From NCBI RefSeq assembly GCF_005222785.1, contig NZ_STGH01000001.1, positions 868,001 to 932,000 on the forward strand: a stretch of 64,000 bases of DNA, given 5' to 3'. The notes under the pieces are model-generated. The model did not search any database. It worked only from the letters and a program-made list of their open reading frames with translations, and was not told the origin of the DNA. Numbering within the stretch: the first letter of the stretch is position 1; each line of letters starts with the position of its first letter. Both the position numbers and the translations under genes were made by a program. This document shows, piece after piece, positions 24,129 through 32,236 of this stretch. Origin of the DNA: Rhodobacter sp. SY28-1 (lineage in GTDB: Bacteria > Pseudomonadota > Alphaproteobacteria > Rhodobacterales > Rhodobacteraceae).

Positions 24129-25172
24129 ATGACCCTCCGCCGCGCCGCCGCGCTTCTGGCCCTCCTCGCCGCTCCCGCGCTGGCCGAGGACGCGCCCTTC
24201 GCCCCGACCGAAGCCGTCACGTCCTCACCCTTCCTCTACGCCAAATCCGGTGCCAAGGCCGCACGTGCCACTCACGCCACCGAAGCCGGCGCCAAGGTCA
24301 TCGGCGGCGAGGTCGCAGCCGAAGGCGCCTGGCCCTGGCAGGTCGCCCTCCTTGTCGGCGGCGCCCCTGTCTCCACCGACGCCCAGTTCTGCGGCGGCTC
24401 CATTGTGCTCGACCGCTGGGTCCTCACCGCCGCCCACTGCATCCACATGCCGCAGGCCGACGGCAGCTTCGCCGACCTGAAACCGACCGAAGTCTCCATC
24501 CTCGTCGGCACCAACACCCTGACCGAAGGCACCGGCGACCTGATCCCGGTCGAGGCGGTCTTCCGCCACTCCTCCTATTCCGGCGGCCAGTTCGACTTCG
24601 ACATCGCCCTCATCAAGCTATCCCGCGCCCCCCAGGTCCCCTTCCAGACCATCGAGGTCCCCGACGCCGAATACGGCGACCTCCTGAACCAGCAGGGCGT
24701 CACCACCATCGTCACCGGCTGGGGCCTGACCGAAGGCGCGCAACCCACGCCGGAACTGCGTCAGGCCCAGATCCAGGTCCTCGACCGCGAGCTTTGCAAC
24801 ACCGCCATGCTGGAAGCCCGCGCCGAAGATGCGGCGGGTGGCTTCGGCTATGCCGTCCAGACCCTCGGCGTCGCCGAACAGGACGCCTACGCGATCTGGG
24901 ACGAGCTGATGGCCAAGGCCCCGAAACCCGTGTCCGAAAACATGATCTGCTCCGGCACCTTCGAGGGCGGCAAGACCTCCTGCAACGGCGACTCGGGCGG
25001 CCCCCTAGTTGTGCCGGTCGAGGGTGGCGGCTACATCCAGGCCGGCATCGTCAGCTGGGGCCTCTCCGCCACTACCGGCCGCGGCTGCGAGGAAACGGCG
25101 CTCTTCTCCGCCTACACCAACATCTCGAAGTTCGTGCCTTGGCTGAACGAGGTGATCGAGGGGAATCCGTAG
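24129..25172 (+). CDS. Secreted chymotrypsin-fold (S1A) serine protease with zymogen-like activation site
   Basis: 347 residues. Signal peptide MTLRRAAALLALLAAPALA, a propeptide of about 37 residues, then the typical mature N-terminus VIGGEVAAEGAWPWQVAL after Lys56. The triad is His103 (LTAAHC), Asp158 (FDFDIALIKL) and Ser289 (CNGDSGGPLV). The residue six before the serine, which sets the S1 pocket (Asp in trypsin), is Thr283, so cleavage after Arg/Lys is not predicted. Animal-like S1A proteases with a Lys-Val-Ile-Gly-Gly activation site are uncommon in bacteria. Cut by another protease, possibly the adjacent caspase, would release the active form (inference). Last gene of the plus-strand cluster. 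Confidence 0.92.
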   Translation: MTLRRAAALLALLAAPALAEDAPFAPTEAVTSSPFLYAKSGAKAARATHATEAGAKVIGGEVAAEGAWPWQVALLVGGAPVSTDAQFCGGSIVLDRWVLTAAHCIHMPQADGSFADLKPTEVSILVGTNTLTEGTGDLIPVEAVFRHSSYSGGQFDFDIALIKLSRAPQVPFQTIEVPDAEYGDLLNQQGVTTIVTGWGLTEGAQPTPELRQAQIQVLDRELCNTAMLEARAEDAAGGFGYAVQTLGVAEQDAYAIWDELMAKAPKPVSENMICSGTFEGGKTSCNGDSGGPLVVPVEGGGYIQAGIVSWGLSATTGRGCEETALFSAYTNISKFVPWLNEVIEGNP

Positions 25173-25268
25173 GGGCCGGTGGCGGAGCTCAGGGCAGTTC
25201 TTGCCCGCCGCGCGGCAAAGGCGGTGCCAGACATGCCGAGTGCGCTGCCTTCGGGAAGACGACGCGCC

Positions 25269-25880
25269 TCAATCCTCTGGCAAGCAGTCGAACGTGGTGA
25301 GGACCGGGACCACGATGGCAGCCAGGATCGCCCCATCCTTTCCCGGCGCATCAAGGTCAGCCTCCGAAGCGTCGTCCAATCCGCCGAAGCCCAGTGCCAC
25401 CACTTGCCCCGAAGGCTTGGCCTTCACAATCAGCCCCGGCCTGGTGGCCGATTCCGGTCGAGCGCAACGCGTCAGGCCCCGCAGCGTCTCCGAGTGTTCG
25501 AGAGCCTTGAACTCGGCCTCAAGCCGATCGAATGTCGCGCGGTCGGGCACGGCAAGTCCGGTATCGGTTGGGCCAGCCGGACCCTTGTCCACGCTGACCG
25601 ACATGGCATCGCCCTCCGCGTCGCGGATGTGAAGGAACCCCAGACCAGAGACCGGATCGCGGCATTCGTGGATCGAGTTATCGACATTCAAGGCTTGCCG
25701 ACAGTCAAAGCGCGTCAGGTCCAGACGTCCATCTTGCTGGACCCCCGAGAGAAGCGCACCGACAAGCGCCTCCAACTCCTGCCCCTGCACCGGTCCTGAA
25801 AGGCTAAGCGCCACCAGCGCTGTGGTGCAGACCCTGCCTGGAGTCGCGACAGAACTGATTAACCGATGATGAAAGTCCAC
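25269..25880 (-). CDS. Exported hypothetical protein
   Basis: 203 residues, no recognised family. The N-terminus (CTTALVALSLSGPVQGQE) looks like a signal peptide cleaved near residue 34. The mature part has four cysteines (in FDCRQAL, IHECRD, LTRCARP, TFDCLPED), likely two disulfides in the periplasm. It is convergent with the S1A protease with a 96-bp gap. Codon use is that of its neighbours. Whether it belongs to the protease locus (for example as an inhibitor) cannot be told. Confidence 0.6.
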   Translation of the reverse strand: MDFHHRLISSVATPGRVCTTALVALSLSGPVQGQELEALVGALLSGVQQDGRLDLTRFDCRQALNVDNSIHECRDPVSGLGFLHIRDAEGDAMSVSVDKGPAGPTDTGLAVPDRATFDRLEAEFKALEHSETLRGLTRCARPESATRPGLIVKAKPSGQVVALGFGGLDDASEADLDAPGKDGAILAAIVVPVLTTFDCLPED

Positions 25881-25936
25881 AATTAACCCATTGATTTAAT
25901 GGCGCAAGGCCAAGCTGTCCTGCGTGGACACCCCCC

Positions 25937-27913
25937 TCAGATCCCCATCCCCACCTTCCGCCCCTCATGGAAGGCATAGGCTGCCAGCCTCGGCGCCGTG
26001 CAGTCCCCCACCCGGTGCATCACCTTCCCCGGCAGGCTCTCCGGCAGCACATCGAACGCCCGGTTCGTCGTCGCCATCACCAGGCCCGAGGCGGGGATCA
26101 CCTCCTCCTCCCCTGTGAGGAAACTCCGCACCGTCACCCCGTTCCCGTGCCACCTGACCAGCCGATGCTCCGCCAGCATCCGCACCCCCAAGGCCCCCAG
26201 CCGCCGCCGCACCACCCCATCCGCCGCCGTCCGGGCCAGCTCCTTCCCCACGAAGGCCTCTGGGGTGACGATGGTCACCTTCCGACCCGCCTCCGCCAAA
26301 GCCCAGGCCGTCCCAACCCCGCGCCAGTTGCCGCCCTCAACATAGACCACCACCGCGTCGCCCAGCCGCGCCTCCCGCCGCATGACCGCTTCGGGCGACC
26401 ACACGCCCCCCGCCTCGATCCCCGGCAGGCTTGCCTCCTGCGGAACCCACCGCTGGAACCCCGTCTCATCTGGCAGCGAGCCCGTCGCCACGATCACAAC
26501 CGAGGCAGGATGCCCCGCCACCTCCTCCGCCTCCAGAAACGTGTTCAGCCGCAGCCGCACGCCCAGCCGGTCAAACTGCCGCTCATACCAATCCAGCAGC
26601 TCCAGGATCTGCCCTCGCCGCGGCTGCATCCCCGCCAGCCGGAACTGCCCCCCGACGACGCCGGAGGCCTCCACGATCTCCACCCGATGCCCCCGTTCTG
26701 CCGCGACCCGCGCCGCCTCCAGCCCGGCAGGCCCCGCGCCGACCACCAGCACATCTTTTGGCTCGACGGCAGCCGAGAACCGATCCCCACCCCATTCAAA
26801 CTCCCGCCCCGCCGACGGGTTGATGAGACAGGAAATCCAGTAGTCCCGCGACCGCCGCCCCCAGCACATCTGGTTGCACGAGATGCACCCCCGCACGTCT
26901 TCCGGCCGCCCCTCCGCCACCTTCCGCGCCAGATGCGGGTCGGCGATCTGGCCGCGCACGATCGACACCAGATCCGCCAGCCCCGAGGCAATGATCGCCT
27001 CGCCGTTCTCCGGCGTCCTGACCCCCGCCTCCGAGGTCACGACAGCATGCTTCAGCACCCCCTTCAGCTGCGCAGTCAAAGGCGTCGTCAGCTTCTCGCC
27101 ATGCGTGAAGGGCGGGATGATCGCCTCGAATTCCAGGTACGACCCGGCCCCCACCGTGACATAATCCACATGTCCCGTCCGGTCATGCAGATCGAGGATC
27201 TCACACAGCGCCTCGGCCCCCAGCGTGACCTCGTATGCCTCGGAATAGCTGACCGCCAGCCCCACGACGAAATCCTCGCCACAGGCCCGCCGCACTCGCT
27301 CGATCAACTCACGCGAGAACCGCGTCCGGCCCTCCAGCGACCCGCCCCACTGGTCCGTCCGCTGGTTCGACCAGGGCGTCCAGAACTGATCCAGCAGCGA
27401 GTGATAGGCCGCCCAGACCTCAACCCCCTGAAACCCCGCCGCCTTGGCCCGCACCGCCGCCGCGACATGGGCGTCCAACAGCTCCTCGACCTCCGCCCCA
27501 GTCATCGCATGCGACCCATCGCTGTCATGGTACGACGGCCCGCCCGAGGGCGACCAATGCGGCGCGAAGCTCAGGTCGGAATCGCCATGCGCGCCGATGT
27601 GGTAAAGCTGCTGGATGATGACCGCGCCCGCATCCTTCACCTCGTCGGTGATGGTGCGAAAGGCCGGGATCACCGCATCATCAGAGTGAAGGAAGTTGCC
27701 CCGCGTCAGCACCCCAGTCCGGTGCACCGGCACGGGTTCGGCTACCACCATCGCCGCCCCGCCAAGGGCGCGCTCCAGCAGGTACTTGCCGAAGCGTGGC
27801 CCCGGAATCCCCTGATCCGACATGTTCGCGGTATGTGCCCCGAAGACGATGCGGTTGCGCAAGGTGTGGTCGCGCAGTTTCAGCGGGGACATCAGGCGGG
27901 GATGCTGGGTCAT
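25937..27913 (-). CDS. NADH:flavin oxidoreductase, trimethylamine dehydrogenase / DgcA-like
   Basis: 658 residues. An old-yellow-enzyme TIM barrel with FMN (about residues 5-370) includes AYHSLLDQFWTPWSNQRTD. A 4Fe-4S motif CxxCNxxC-x12-C follows (GCISCNQMCWGRRS, then ISCLINP), and then a dinucleotide-binding domain (VLVVGAGPAGLEAARVAAE). This layout occurs in trimethylamine, dimethylamine and histamine dehydrogenases, in 2,4-dienoyl-CoA reductase, and in DgcA of dimethylglycine demethylation. Given the sarcosine oxidase operon in the window, an N-methyl amine substrate is likely. ATG 27913 has GGAGG 5 nt upstream; a start four codons earlier lacks one. Confidence 0.85.
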   Translation of the reverse strand: MTQHPRLMSPLKLRDHTLRNRIVFGAHTANMSDQGIPGPRFGKYLLERALGGAAMVVAEPVPVHRTGVLTRGNFLHSDDAVIPAFRTITDEVKDAGAVIIQQLYHIGAHGDSDLSFAPHWSPSGGPSYHDSDGSHAMTGAEVEELLDAHVAAAVRAKAAGFQGVEVWAAYHSLLDQFWTPWSNQRTDQWGGSLEGRTRFSRELIERVRRACGEDFVVGLAVSYSEAYEVTLGAEALCEILDLHDRTGHVDYVTVGAGSYLEFEAIIPPFTHGEKLTTPLTAQLKGVLKHAVVTSEAGVRTPENGEAIIASGLADLVSIVRGQIADPHLARKVAEGRPEDVRGCISCNQMCWGRRSRDYWISCLINPSAGREFEWGGDRFSAAVEPKDVLVVGAGPAGLEAARVAAERGHRVEIVEASGVVGGQFRLAGMQPRRGQILELLDWYERQFDRLGVRLRLNTFLEAEEVAGHPASVVIVATGSLPDETGFQRWVPQEASLPGIEAGGVWSPEAVMRREARLGDAVVVYVEGGNWRGVGTAWALAEAGRKVTIVTPEAFVGKELARTAADGVVRRRLGALGVRMLAEHRLVRWHGNGVTVRSFLTGEEEVIPASGLVMATTNRAFDVLPESLPGKVMHRVGDCTAPRLAAYAFHEGRKVGMGI

Positions 27914-27988
27914 GGCGGCCTCCATTCCGGCCCATGTCAGCCAATCTCGACAGTTGTGTCAAGTTTCTCGCGCGGGTGCGTCCGGGAC

Positions 27989-28032
27989 CAATTTACTTCG
28001 AAGAAAATTGCAAATTCCTTCGAAGGAATTTG
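27989..28032. repeat. Two adjacent 22-bp palindromes with TTCGAA cores
   Basis: 27989-28010 reads CAATTT-A-CTTCGAAG-A-AAATTG, palindromic but for one A/A pair. 28011-28032 is a perfect palindrome with half-site CAAATTCCTTC. They directly abut, 22 bp before the end of the aldehyde dehydrogenase and 76 bp before the flavoprotein start, both on the minus strand. They could terminate the first gene, act as an operator for the second, or be a dispersed repeat; the 13014-13038 palindrome is similar. Confidence 0.6.
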
Positions 28033-28054
28033 GCCCCGGCCCGACCGTAGCCCC

Positions 28055-29500
28055 TTACTCCGCCGCGACGTCCCAGCCTGAAATCGCCTTGACCTCCAGG
28101 AACTCCTCGATCCCCCAGACGCCACCTTCCCGCGCCCGGCCGCTGGCCTTGACGCCCCCGAACGGAGCGCCCGCCCCACGCGATTTGCCGTTCATCTCGA
28201 CCATCCCGGCCCGCAGCTGCCGGGCCAGCCGGTTCCGCCGCGCGCCGTCCTGCGACTGGACGTAGTTCGTCAGCCCATAGGGCGTGTCGTTGGCGATCCG
28301 CACCGCTTCCTCTTCGCTGTCGAAGGGGATCATGCACATCACCGGCCCGAAGATCTCTTCCCGCTCGATGGTCATGCCCGGCTTCACATCGGCAAAGATC
28401 GTGGGGCGGACGTAGTAGCCCTTGTTCATCCCCTCGGGCAGGCCCAGACCCCCGGCCACCAGCCGCGCGCCTTCGTCGATGCCCTTCTGGATGTAACCCT
28501 GGATCTGGTCCCACTGGCGTTTGTTCACCACCGGCCCGATATGCTTTCCCGGCTGGCTGGCCGGACCGACCTTGATGCCGTTCGCCACCTCCGCCGCAAT
28601 CTCCACCGCCCGGTCGTAGAACCCCCGCTCCACCAGCATCCGCGACGGCGCGTTGCAGGACTGGCCCGAGTTGTTCATCATGTGCCGCACGCCACGTTCG
28701 ACCGCGCGGGCGTCGGCATCGGCGAAGACAAGGTTGGCGCCCTTGCCGCCCAGTTCCAGCGTCACACGCTTCAGGGTCTGCGCTGCGGCGGCGGAAATCG
28801 CGCGGCCCGCCCGCGTGCTGCCGGTGAAACTTATCATCTCGACATCCGGGTGGCTCGACAGCCGCGTGCCGACACCGGCCCCGTCGCCGTTCACCAGGTT
28901 GAACACGCCCGGCGGAATCCCTGCGTCATGGCAGAATTCTGCAAAAAGCATGCTGGACAGCGGCGATTCCTCGGACGGTTTCAGCACACAAGTGCAACCG
29001 GCCAGCAGCGCCGGGATCACCTTCAGCGTCACCTGGTTCATCGGCCAGTTCCAAGGCGTGATCAGCCCAACGACGCCAATCGGCTCCAGCGCGATCATCG
29101 TGTCGGGCGCGTGCGGTCCAAGGGGGCGCACCCATTCCATGTGGTCGAAGGCTTTCAGGAAGTTCTTCAGATGCCAGGGCAGGCATTCCGCCTGGTCATT
29201 GCGGCTCATGTCGATGGGGGCGCCCATCTCGATGCTGATGGCCTGGGCCATCTCTTCCTTGCGCTTGTTGTATTGGTCGAGAATGCCCTCCACGACCTTG
29301 CGGCGCTGGGCCGGATCGGTTGCCGCCCAGCCCGGGAATGCCACCTTCGCCGCAGCGACGGCACGGTCGGTATCCGCCTCGGACCCCAGCGAGATCACCG
29401 CGCAGACGTCTTCGGTCGAGGGGTCAATGACCGGACAATCCTTCGGAACCAGCGGAGCGACCCATTTACCGTCGATGTAGAACTCACGCTTCACGATCAT
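28055..29500 (-). CDS. Aldehyde dehydrogenase family protein
   Basis: 481 residues, full length for NAD(P)-dependent aldehyde dehydrogenases. The catalytic Cys is in NNSGQSCNAPSRM, the general base Glu in VTLELGGKGANLVF, and the coenzyme-binding part has TPWNWPMNQ and FTGSTRAGRAIS. It oxidises an aldehyde to the acid; the natural substrate cannot be told. GGAGG lies 6 nt before the ATG. It precedes the TMADH-like flavoprotein on the same strand, which may release formaldehyde or another aldehyde. Confidence 0.92.
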   Translation of the reverse strand: MIVKREFYIDGKWVAPLVPKDCPVIDPSTEDVCAVISLGSEADTDRAVAAAKVAFPGWAATDPAQRRKVVEGILDQYNKRKEEMAQAISIEMGAPIDMSRNDQAECLPWHLKNFLKAFDHMEWVRPLGPHAPDTMIALEPIGVVGLITPWNWPMNQVTLKVIPALLAGCTCVLKPSEESPLSSMLFAEFCHDAGIPPGVFNLVNGDGAGVGTRLSSHPDVEMISFTGSTRAGRAISAAAAQTLKRVTLELGGKGANLVFADADARAVERGVRHMMNNSGQSCNAPSRMLVERGFYDRAVEIAAEVANGIKVGPASQPGKHIGPVVNKRQWDQIQGYIQKGIDEGARLVAGGLGLPEGMNKGYYVRPTIFADVKPGMTIEREEIFGPVMCMIPFDSEEEAVRIANDTPYGLTNYVQSQDGARRNRLARQLRAGMVEMNGKSRGAGAPFGGVKASGRAREGGVWGIEEFLEVKAISGWDVAAE

Positions 29501-29649
29501 GGCTGGCCTCCGGTGGGGTGAAATTTGATCATATTCTGACAGGTGCGGGCCGTGGCCACAAGGGCAGGGACAAAGCTTGACAAATCCCTAAGGTCCGCAG
29601 GTAACGCATTGATTGCAAAGGCTGCGAAACTCCGTCCACAGTGGACAGC

Positions 29650-30237
29650 CTACTCCAAGGGCCGAACCATCGTGGTGGAGGACGCGAATCCGAACAGGAA
29701 CCGCAGCACCCCCAGCTCCTCGGTCCGCACCGCCCGGAACCCCTGCCGTTCATACAGCGCCCGCGCTCGGAAATTCTCCTGGACCACGTCCAGCCGGACC
29801 GCCCCATAGCCTCGCTCCGCCGCCTCCTGATACAGCGCCGCCAGCAACCTGGAGCCGACCCCTTTGCCCCGATGGGCCTTCGAGACGCAGATTCCATCAA
29901 TCAGGAACCGGTCGTTGTCGACCTCCCGTCCCAGCGCCCAGAGGATGCTGCCCCGCAGCCTGCCTCCGACCCTTCCGTAGACCTCGGTCAGGTCATCCCA
30001 CGACCCGCCCGCAAAGCTTCCCGCCGGGGTCTTGTAGCCCGCGATTCCGATCAGCTCGCCCCCGTCCCCCACGGCCGAGAAACAGAGGTCACCTCGGATC
30101 ACCCGCTCGAAGAACCGCAACGCCCGCTCATCCGGTCCCAGCACCCGCCCAAGCTTGCCGCCGAACGCCTCCCAATACAGTCGTGCGGCCTGCGGGCGAA
30201 GCTCGGGGTGGAGGCCGCGGAAAACGGTCACGGCCAT
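29650..30237 (-). CDS. GNAT family N-acetyltransferase
   Basis: 195 residues. The acetyl-CoA loop is ICVSKAHRGKGVGSRLLAAL (about residues 117-136), followed by RLDVVQENFRARALYERQGF, a well kept GNAT C-terminal half. The N-terminal part (RLYWEAFGGKLGRVLGPDER) is typical of the larger subgroup. The ATG at 30237 overlaps the 3' end of the upstream gene by 10 bp; longer in-frame extensions run antisense-like through that gene and are rejected. Substrate unknown. It appears to be the last gene of the mobAB operon. Confidence 0.8.
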   Translation of the reverse strand: MAVTVFRGLHPELRPQAARLYWEAFGGKLGRVLGPDERALRFFERVIRGDLCFSAVGDGGELIGIAGYKTPAGSFAGGSWDDLTEVYGRVGGRLRGSILWALGREVDNDRFLIDGICVSKAHRGKGVGSRLLAALYQEAAERGYGAVRLDVVQENFRARALYERQGFRAVRTEELGVLRFLFGFASSTTMVRPLE

Positions 30238-31094
30238 GTCAAGGCCTCGACCAGAAGGGGAGCATGGTGGGCACCAAGGATCCACCCTTCCTCGGCCGCC
30301 TCCGGGGGGGCCTCGAACAGCGGCGAAAGCCGGTCCGCCCGCGCCAGCTGAAACAGCGCTCGCGATAGAAGCCGCACCTGCGCCTGGTCGGCGGTCAGTC
30401 CCTCCGCGTTCGCCAGGATCGCCACCGGCCCTGCCAGCAGAGAGGGGTAGACTTCGGCCAGTACCACCGGGGCATCTGGGGCAGCGAAGGGCCATACGGC
30501 GACATCGGGAAGCTGGGCAAGCCGATGGATCATCGGCAGACCCAAGAGGCTTTGCGAGCCGACTGAACCCGGATTGAACAGCATCCAGGGGGATTTCGCC
30601 CGGGGCACGGCGGCCTCGGCGGCACGGGTTTCCGACAGGCCAAGCGCGGCGTAGTCGATCCCGGCGCGGCGGAAGGGAAGGCCGGGCCAGCTTTGCCCGG
30701 AAGGATGGCTCCAGAATGGTCCTGGGCCTTCGGGGAAGGCGGCGTTGATCCGGGTGGCGACCTCGAAGCGGTTGTTGCGGTTGTCCTGATCGGTGATCGC
30801 CCTGGAGAGCCAGTGCCAGACGGCTTCGGCCCGCGCTTCACCTGTCAAGCGCGCGGCGAACCCCCCCGGGTAGCCCATCGCGAAATCGAAGCCGATCAAA
30901 AGGCGCTGGCCGGCGGCGCTGGCGGTGTCGATCAAGGTCACCAGCTGTGCCTCGGCAGCGGCGCGGGTGCGGTGGTGCCATTCGGCCCCGCCCTCGGCGT
31001 CGTGGCAGCCGATCCAGACCGCATTGGCCCGGTTGGTCAGGCTGGTGGGCAGGTTCGCCGCCGACCAGTCGACCACGATCACCCGGTCAAACAA
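30228..31094 (-). CDS. Conserved protein of unknown function in the mob operon
   Basis: 288 residues. The N-terminal VIVVDWSAANLPT and later IGFDFAMGYPGGFA look like an RNase H-like/DUF429-type fold with acidic residues (Asp9, Asp73) at strand ends. It overlaps mobB by 8 bp and the GNAT gene by 10 bp. Homologues in Rhodobacterales stand at the same place and are sometimes labelled as molybdopterin-guanine dinucleotide synthesis proteins, which reflects location rather than tested function. Confidence 0.7.
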   Translation of the reverse strand: MFDRVIVVDWSAANLPTSLTNRANAVWIGCHDAEGGAEWHHRTRAAAEAQLVTLIDTASAAGQRLLIGFDFAMGYPGGFAARLTGEARAEAVWHWLSRAITDQDNRNNRFEVATRINAAFPEGPGPFWSHPSGQSWPGLPFRRAGIDYAALGLSETRAAEAAVPRAKSPWMLFNPGSVGSQSLLGLPMIHRLAQLPDVAVWPFAAPDAPVVLAEVYPSLLAGPVAILANAEGLTADQAQVRLLSRALFQLARADRLSPLFEAPPEAAEEGWILGAHHAPLLVEALTWP

Positions 31095-31578
31095 GCCCCG
31101 CCTCGCGCAGGATGAAATCCGCCACGGCCCGCGTGTCGTTCAGGTCCAGCACCGGCACGGGCAGCGTAAGCACCGCATCCGTCGCCACCGCCCGCACCAG
31201 CGGATCGCCGGGCTGGATCAGCGGCTGGCCGGTCTCCTCGCGCCAGACCTCGACCTTGGGGTGGGCGTCGCGCTTGTAGCCCTCGACCAGCACCAGATCG
31301 ACCGGGGCCAGCCGGGTCAGCACGGCGGGCAGTTCCGGTTCCGGCCCCCGGTGTTCCACCAGGATCGCCAGACGGTCCGCCGAGGCGAGCACGACCTCGC
31401 GCGCCCCCGCCTGGCGATGCCGCCAGGTGTCCTTGCCCGGCTGGTCCAGGTCGACGTCGTGATGGACGTGCTTGACGGTGGACACGCTGAACCCCCGTTC
31501 GGTGATCTCGGCCACCAGCCGTTCCATCAGGCTGGTCTTGCCCGAGTTCTTCCAGCCGATCACGCCATAGACCTTCAT
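31087..31578 (-). CDS. mobB: Molybdopterin-guanine dinucleotide biosynthesis protein B
   Basis: 163 residues. P-loop GWKNSGKTSLMERLV at residues 8-22 and VLVEGYKRDAHPKVEV are typical of MobB, a GTP-binding partner of MobA in making the dinucleotide form of the molybdenum cofactor. The ATG at 31578 overlaps the mobA stop; an in-frame upstream start lies within mobA. Confidence 0.92.
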   Translation of the reverse strand: MKVYGVIGWKNSGKTSLMERLVAEITERGFSVSTVKHVHHDVDLDQPGKDTWRHRQAGAREVVLASADRLAILVEHRGPEPELPAVLTRLAPVDLVLVEGYKRDAHPKVEVWREETGQPLIQPGDPLVRAVATDAVLTLPVPVLDLNDTRAVADFILREAGLV

Positions 31579-32162
31579 GCCGCGCCTTTCAGCATGGCCT
31601 CGGCCTGGGCCAGGTCTTCGGGCGTGTTGAGGTTCAGGAAGGCGCGCGGGTCGGGGAACTGCGCGCGGGCGGCGTGGTGGGTCTCGGTAAAGCGGGTGAC
31701 CTTCGCCTGACCTTCGGCAAGGTACGCCGAAAGGGCAGGGGCCAGACCCACCGGCCAAAGCGCCGTCGCGGGGTGGTCGCCGGTAGGATCTGCGGCCAGT
31801 GCAAGCCCAGAGGGCGAGGCCTCGGCAGCCAGCAGCAGTTGTGGCACGAGGTCCCCCGGCAGGAAGGGTGTATCGACGGGGGTGGACACGACATGCGTCG
31901 CCCCCATCCGGGCGGCGGCGGTCAAGGCCGCAAGGATGCCGGACAGCGGGCCTTGCGGGGCGGCATCGGCCACCACCTGACAGCCGAAGCCCGAAAACCG
32001 TGACGCATCGCCGTTGGCCGAGATCAGCACCCGTTCGACCTGCGGCTCCAGCCGGTCAAGCAGATGGGCGATCAGCGGGCGCCCGGCCAGACGGACCAGC
32101 GCCTTGTCAGCCCCCATGCGCCGCCCCTCACCGCCTGCAAGGATTACCCCGAAGATGCGCAC
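31575..32162 (-). CDS. mobA: Molybdenum cofactor guanylyltransferase
   Basis: 195 residues from GTG 32162. The nucleotidyltransferase motif GVILAGGEGRRMGADKAL is at residues 4-21, with STPVDTPFLPGDLV (metal-binding Asp) and LNLNTPEDLAQAEAML at the end. It joins GMP to molybdopterin. I chose the GTG because VRIFGVILAGGEG is the expected N-terminus and GGGAAGG lies 8 nt before it; an ATG at 32222 would add 20 residues. Note that the CO-dehydrogenase encoded at 41-44 kb uses a cytosine, not guanine, form of the cofactor, so other enzymes must be the clients. Confidence 0.92.
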   Translation of the reverse strand: MRIFGVILAGGEGRRMGADKALVRLAGRPLIAHLLDRLEPQVERVLISANGDASRFSGFGCQVVADAAPQGPLSGILAALTAAARMGATHVVSTPVDTPFLPGDLVPQLLLAAEASPSGLALAADPTGDHPATALWPVGLAPALSAYLAEGQAKVTRFTETHHAARAQFPDPRAFLNLNTPEDLAQAEAMLKGAA

Positions 32163-32236
32163 TGCGCCAGCCTTCCCAATGGTCACGGAGGCGCACCCTA
32201 CCGCATCCCGCGCCCGGTTCAAGCAAGCGCCGCCCG

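Noticed and set aside
14358-25172. Reading the caspase locus as a known cytoplasmic anti-phage system (CBASS, Avs, EAD-caspase, CRISPR-caspase)
   Set aside because: No nucleotide cyclase, STAND ATPase, EAD, TPR-CHAT or CRISPR component, and all effectors carry signal peptides or a lipobox.
25883-25899. TTAA-N9-TTAA as a CtrA site upstream of the exported hypothetical protein
   Set aside because: CtrA sites have TTAA-N7-TTAA spacing; N9 does not fit.
29634-29646. Palindrome GTCCAC-A-GTGGAC downstream of the GNAT gene
   Set aside because: Short, without U-tract or further copies; may be chance in a high-GC sequence.
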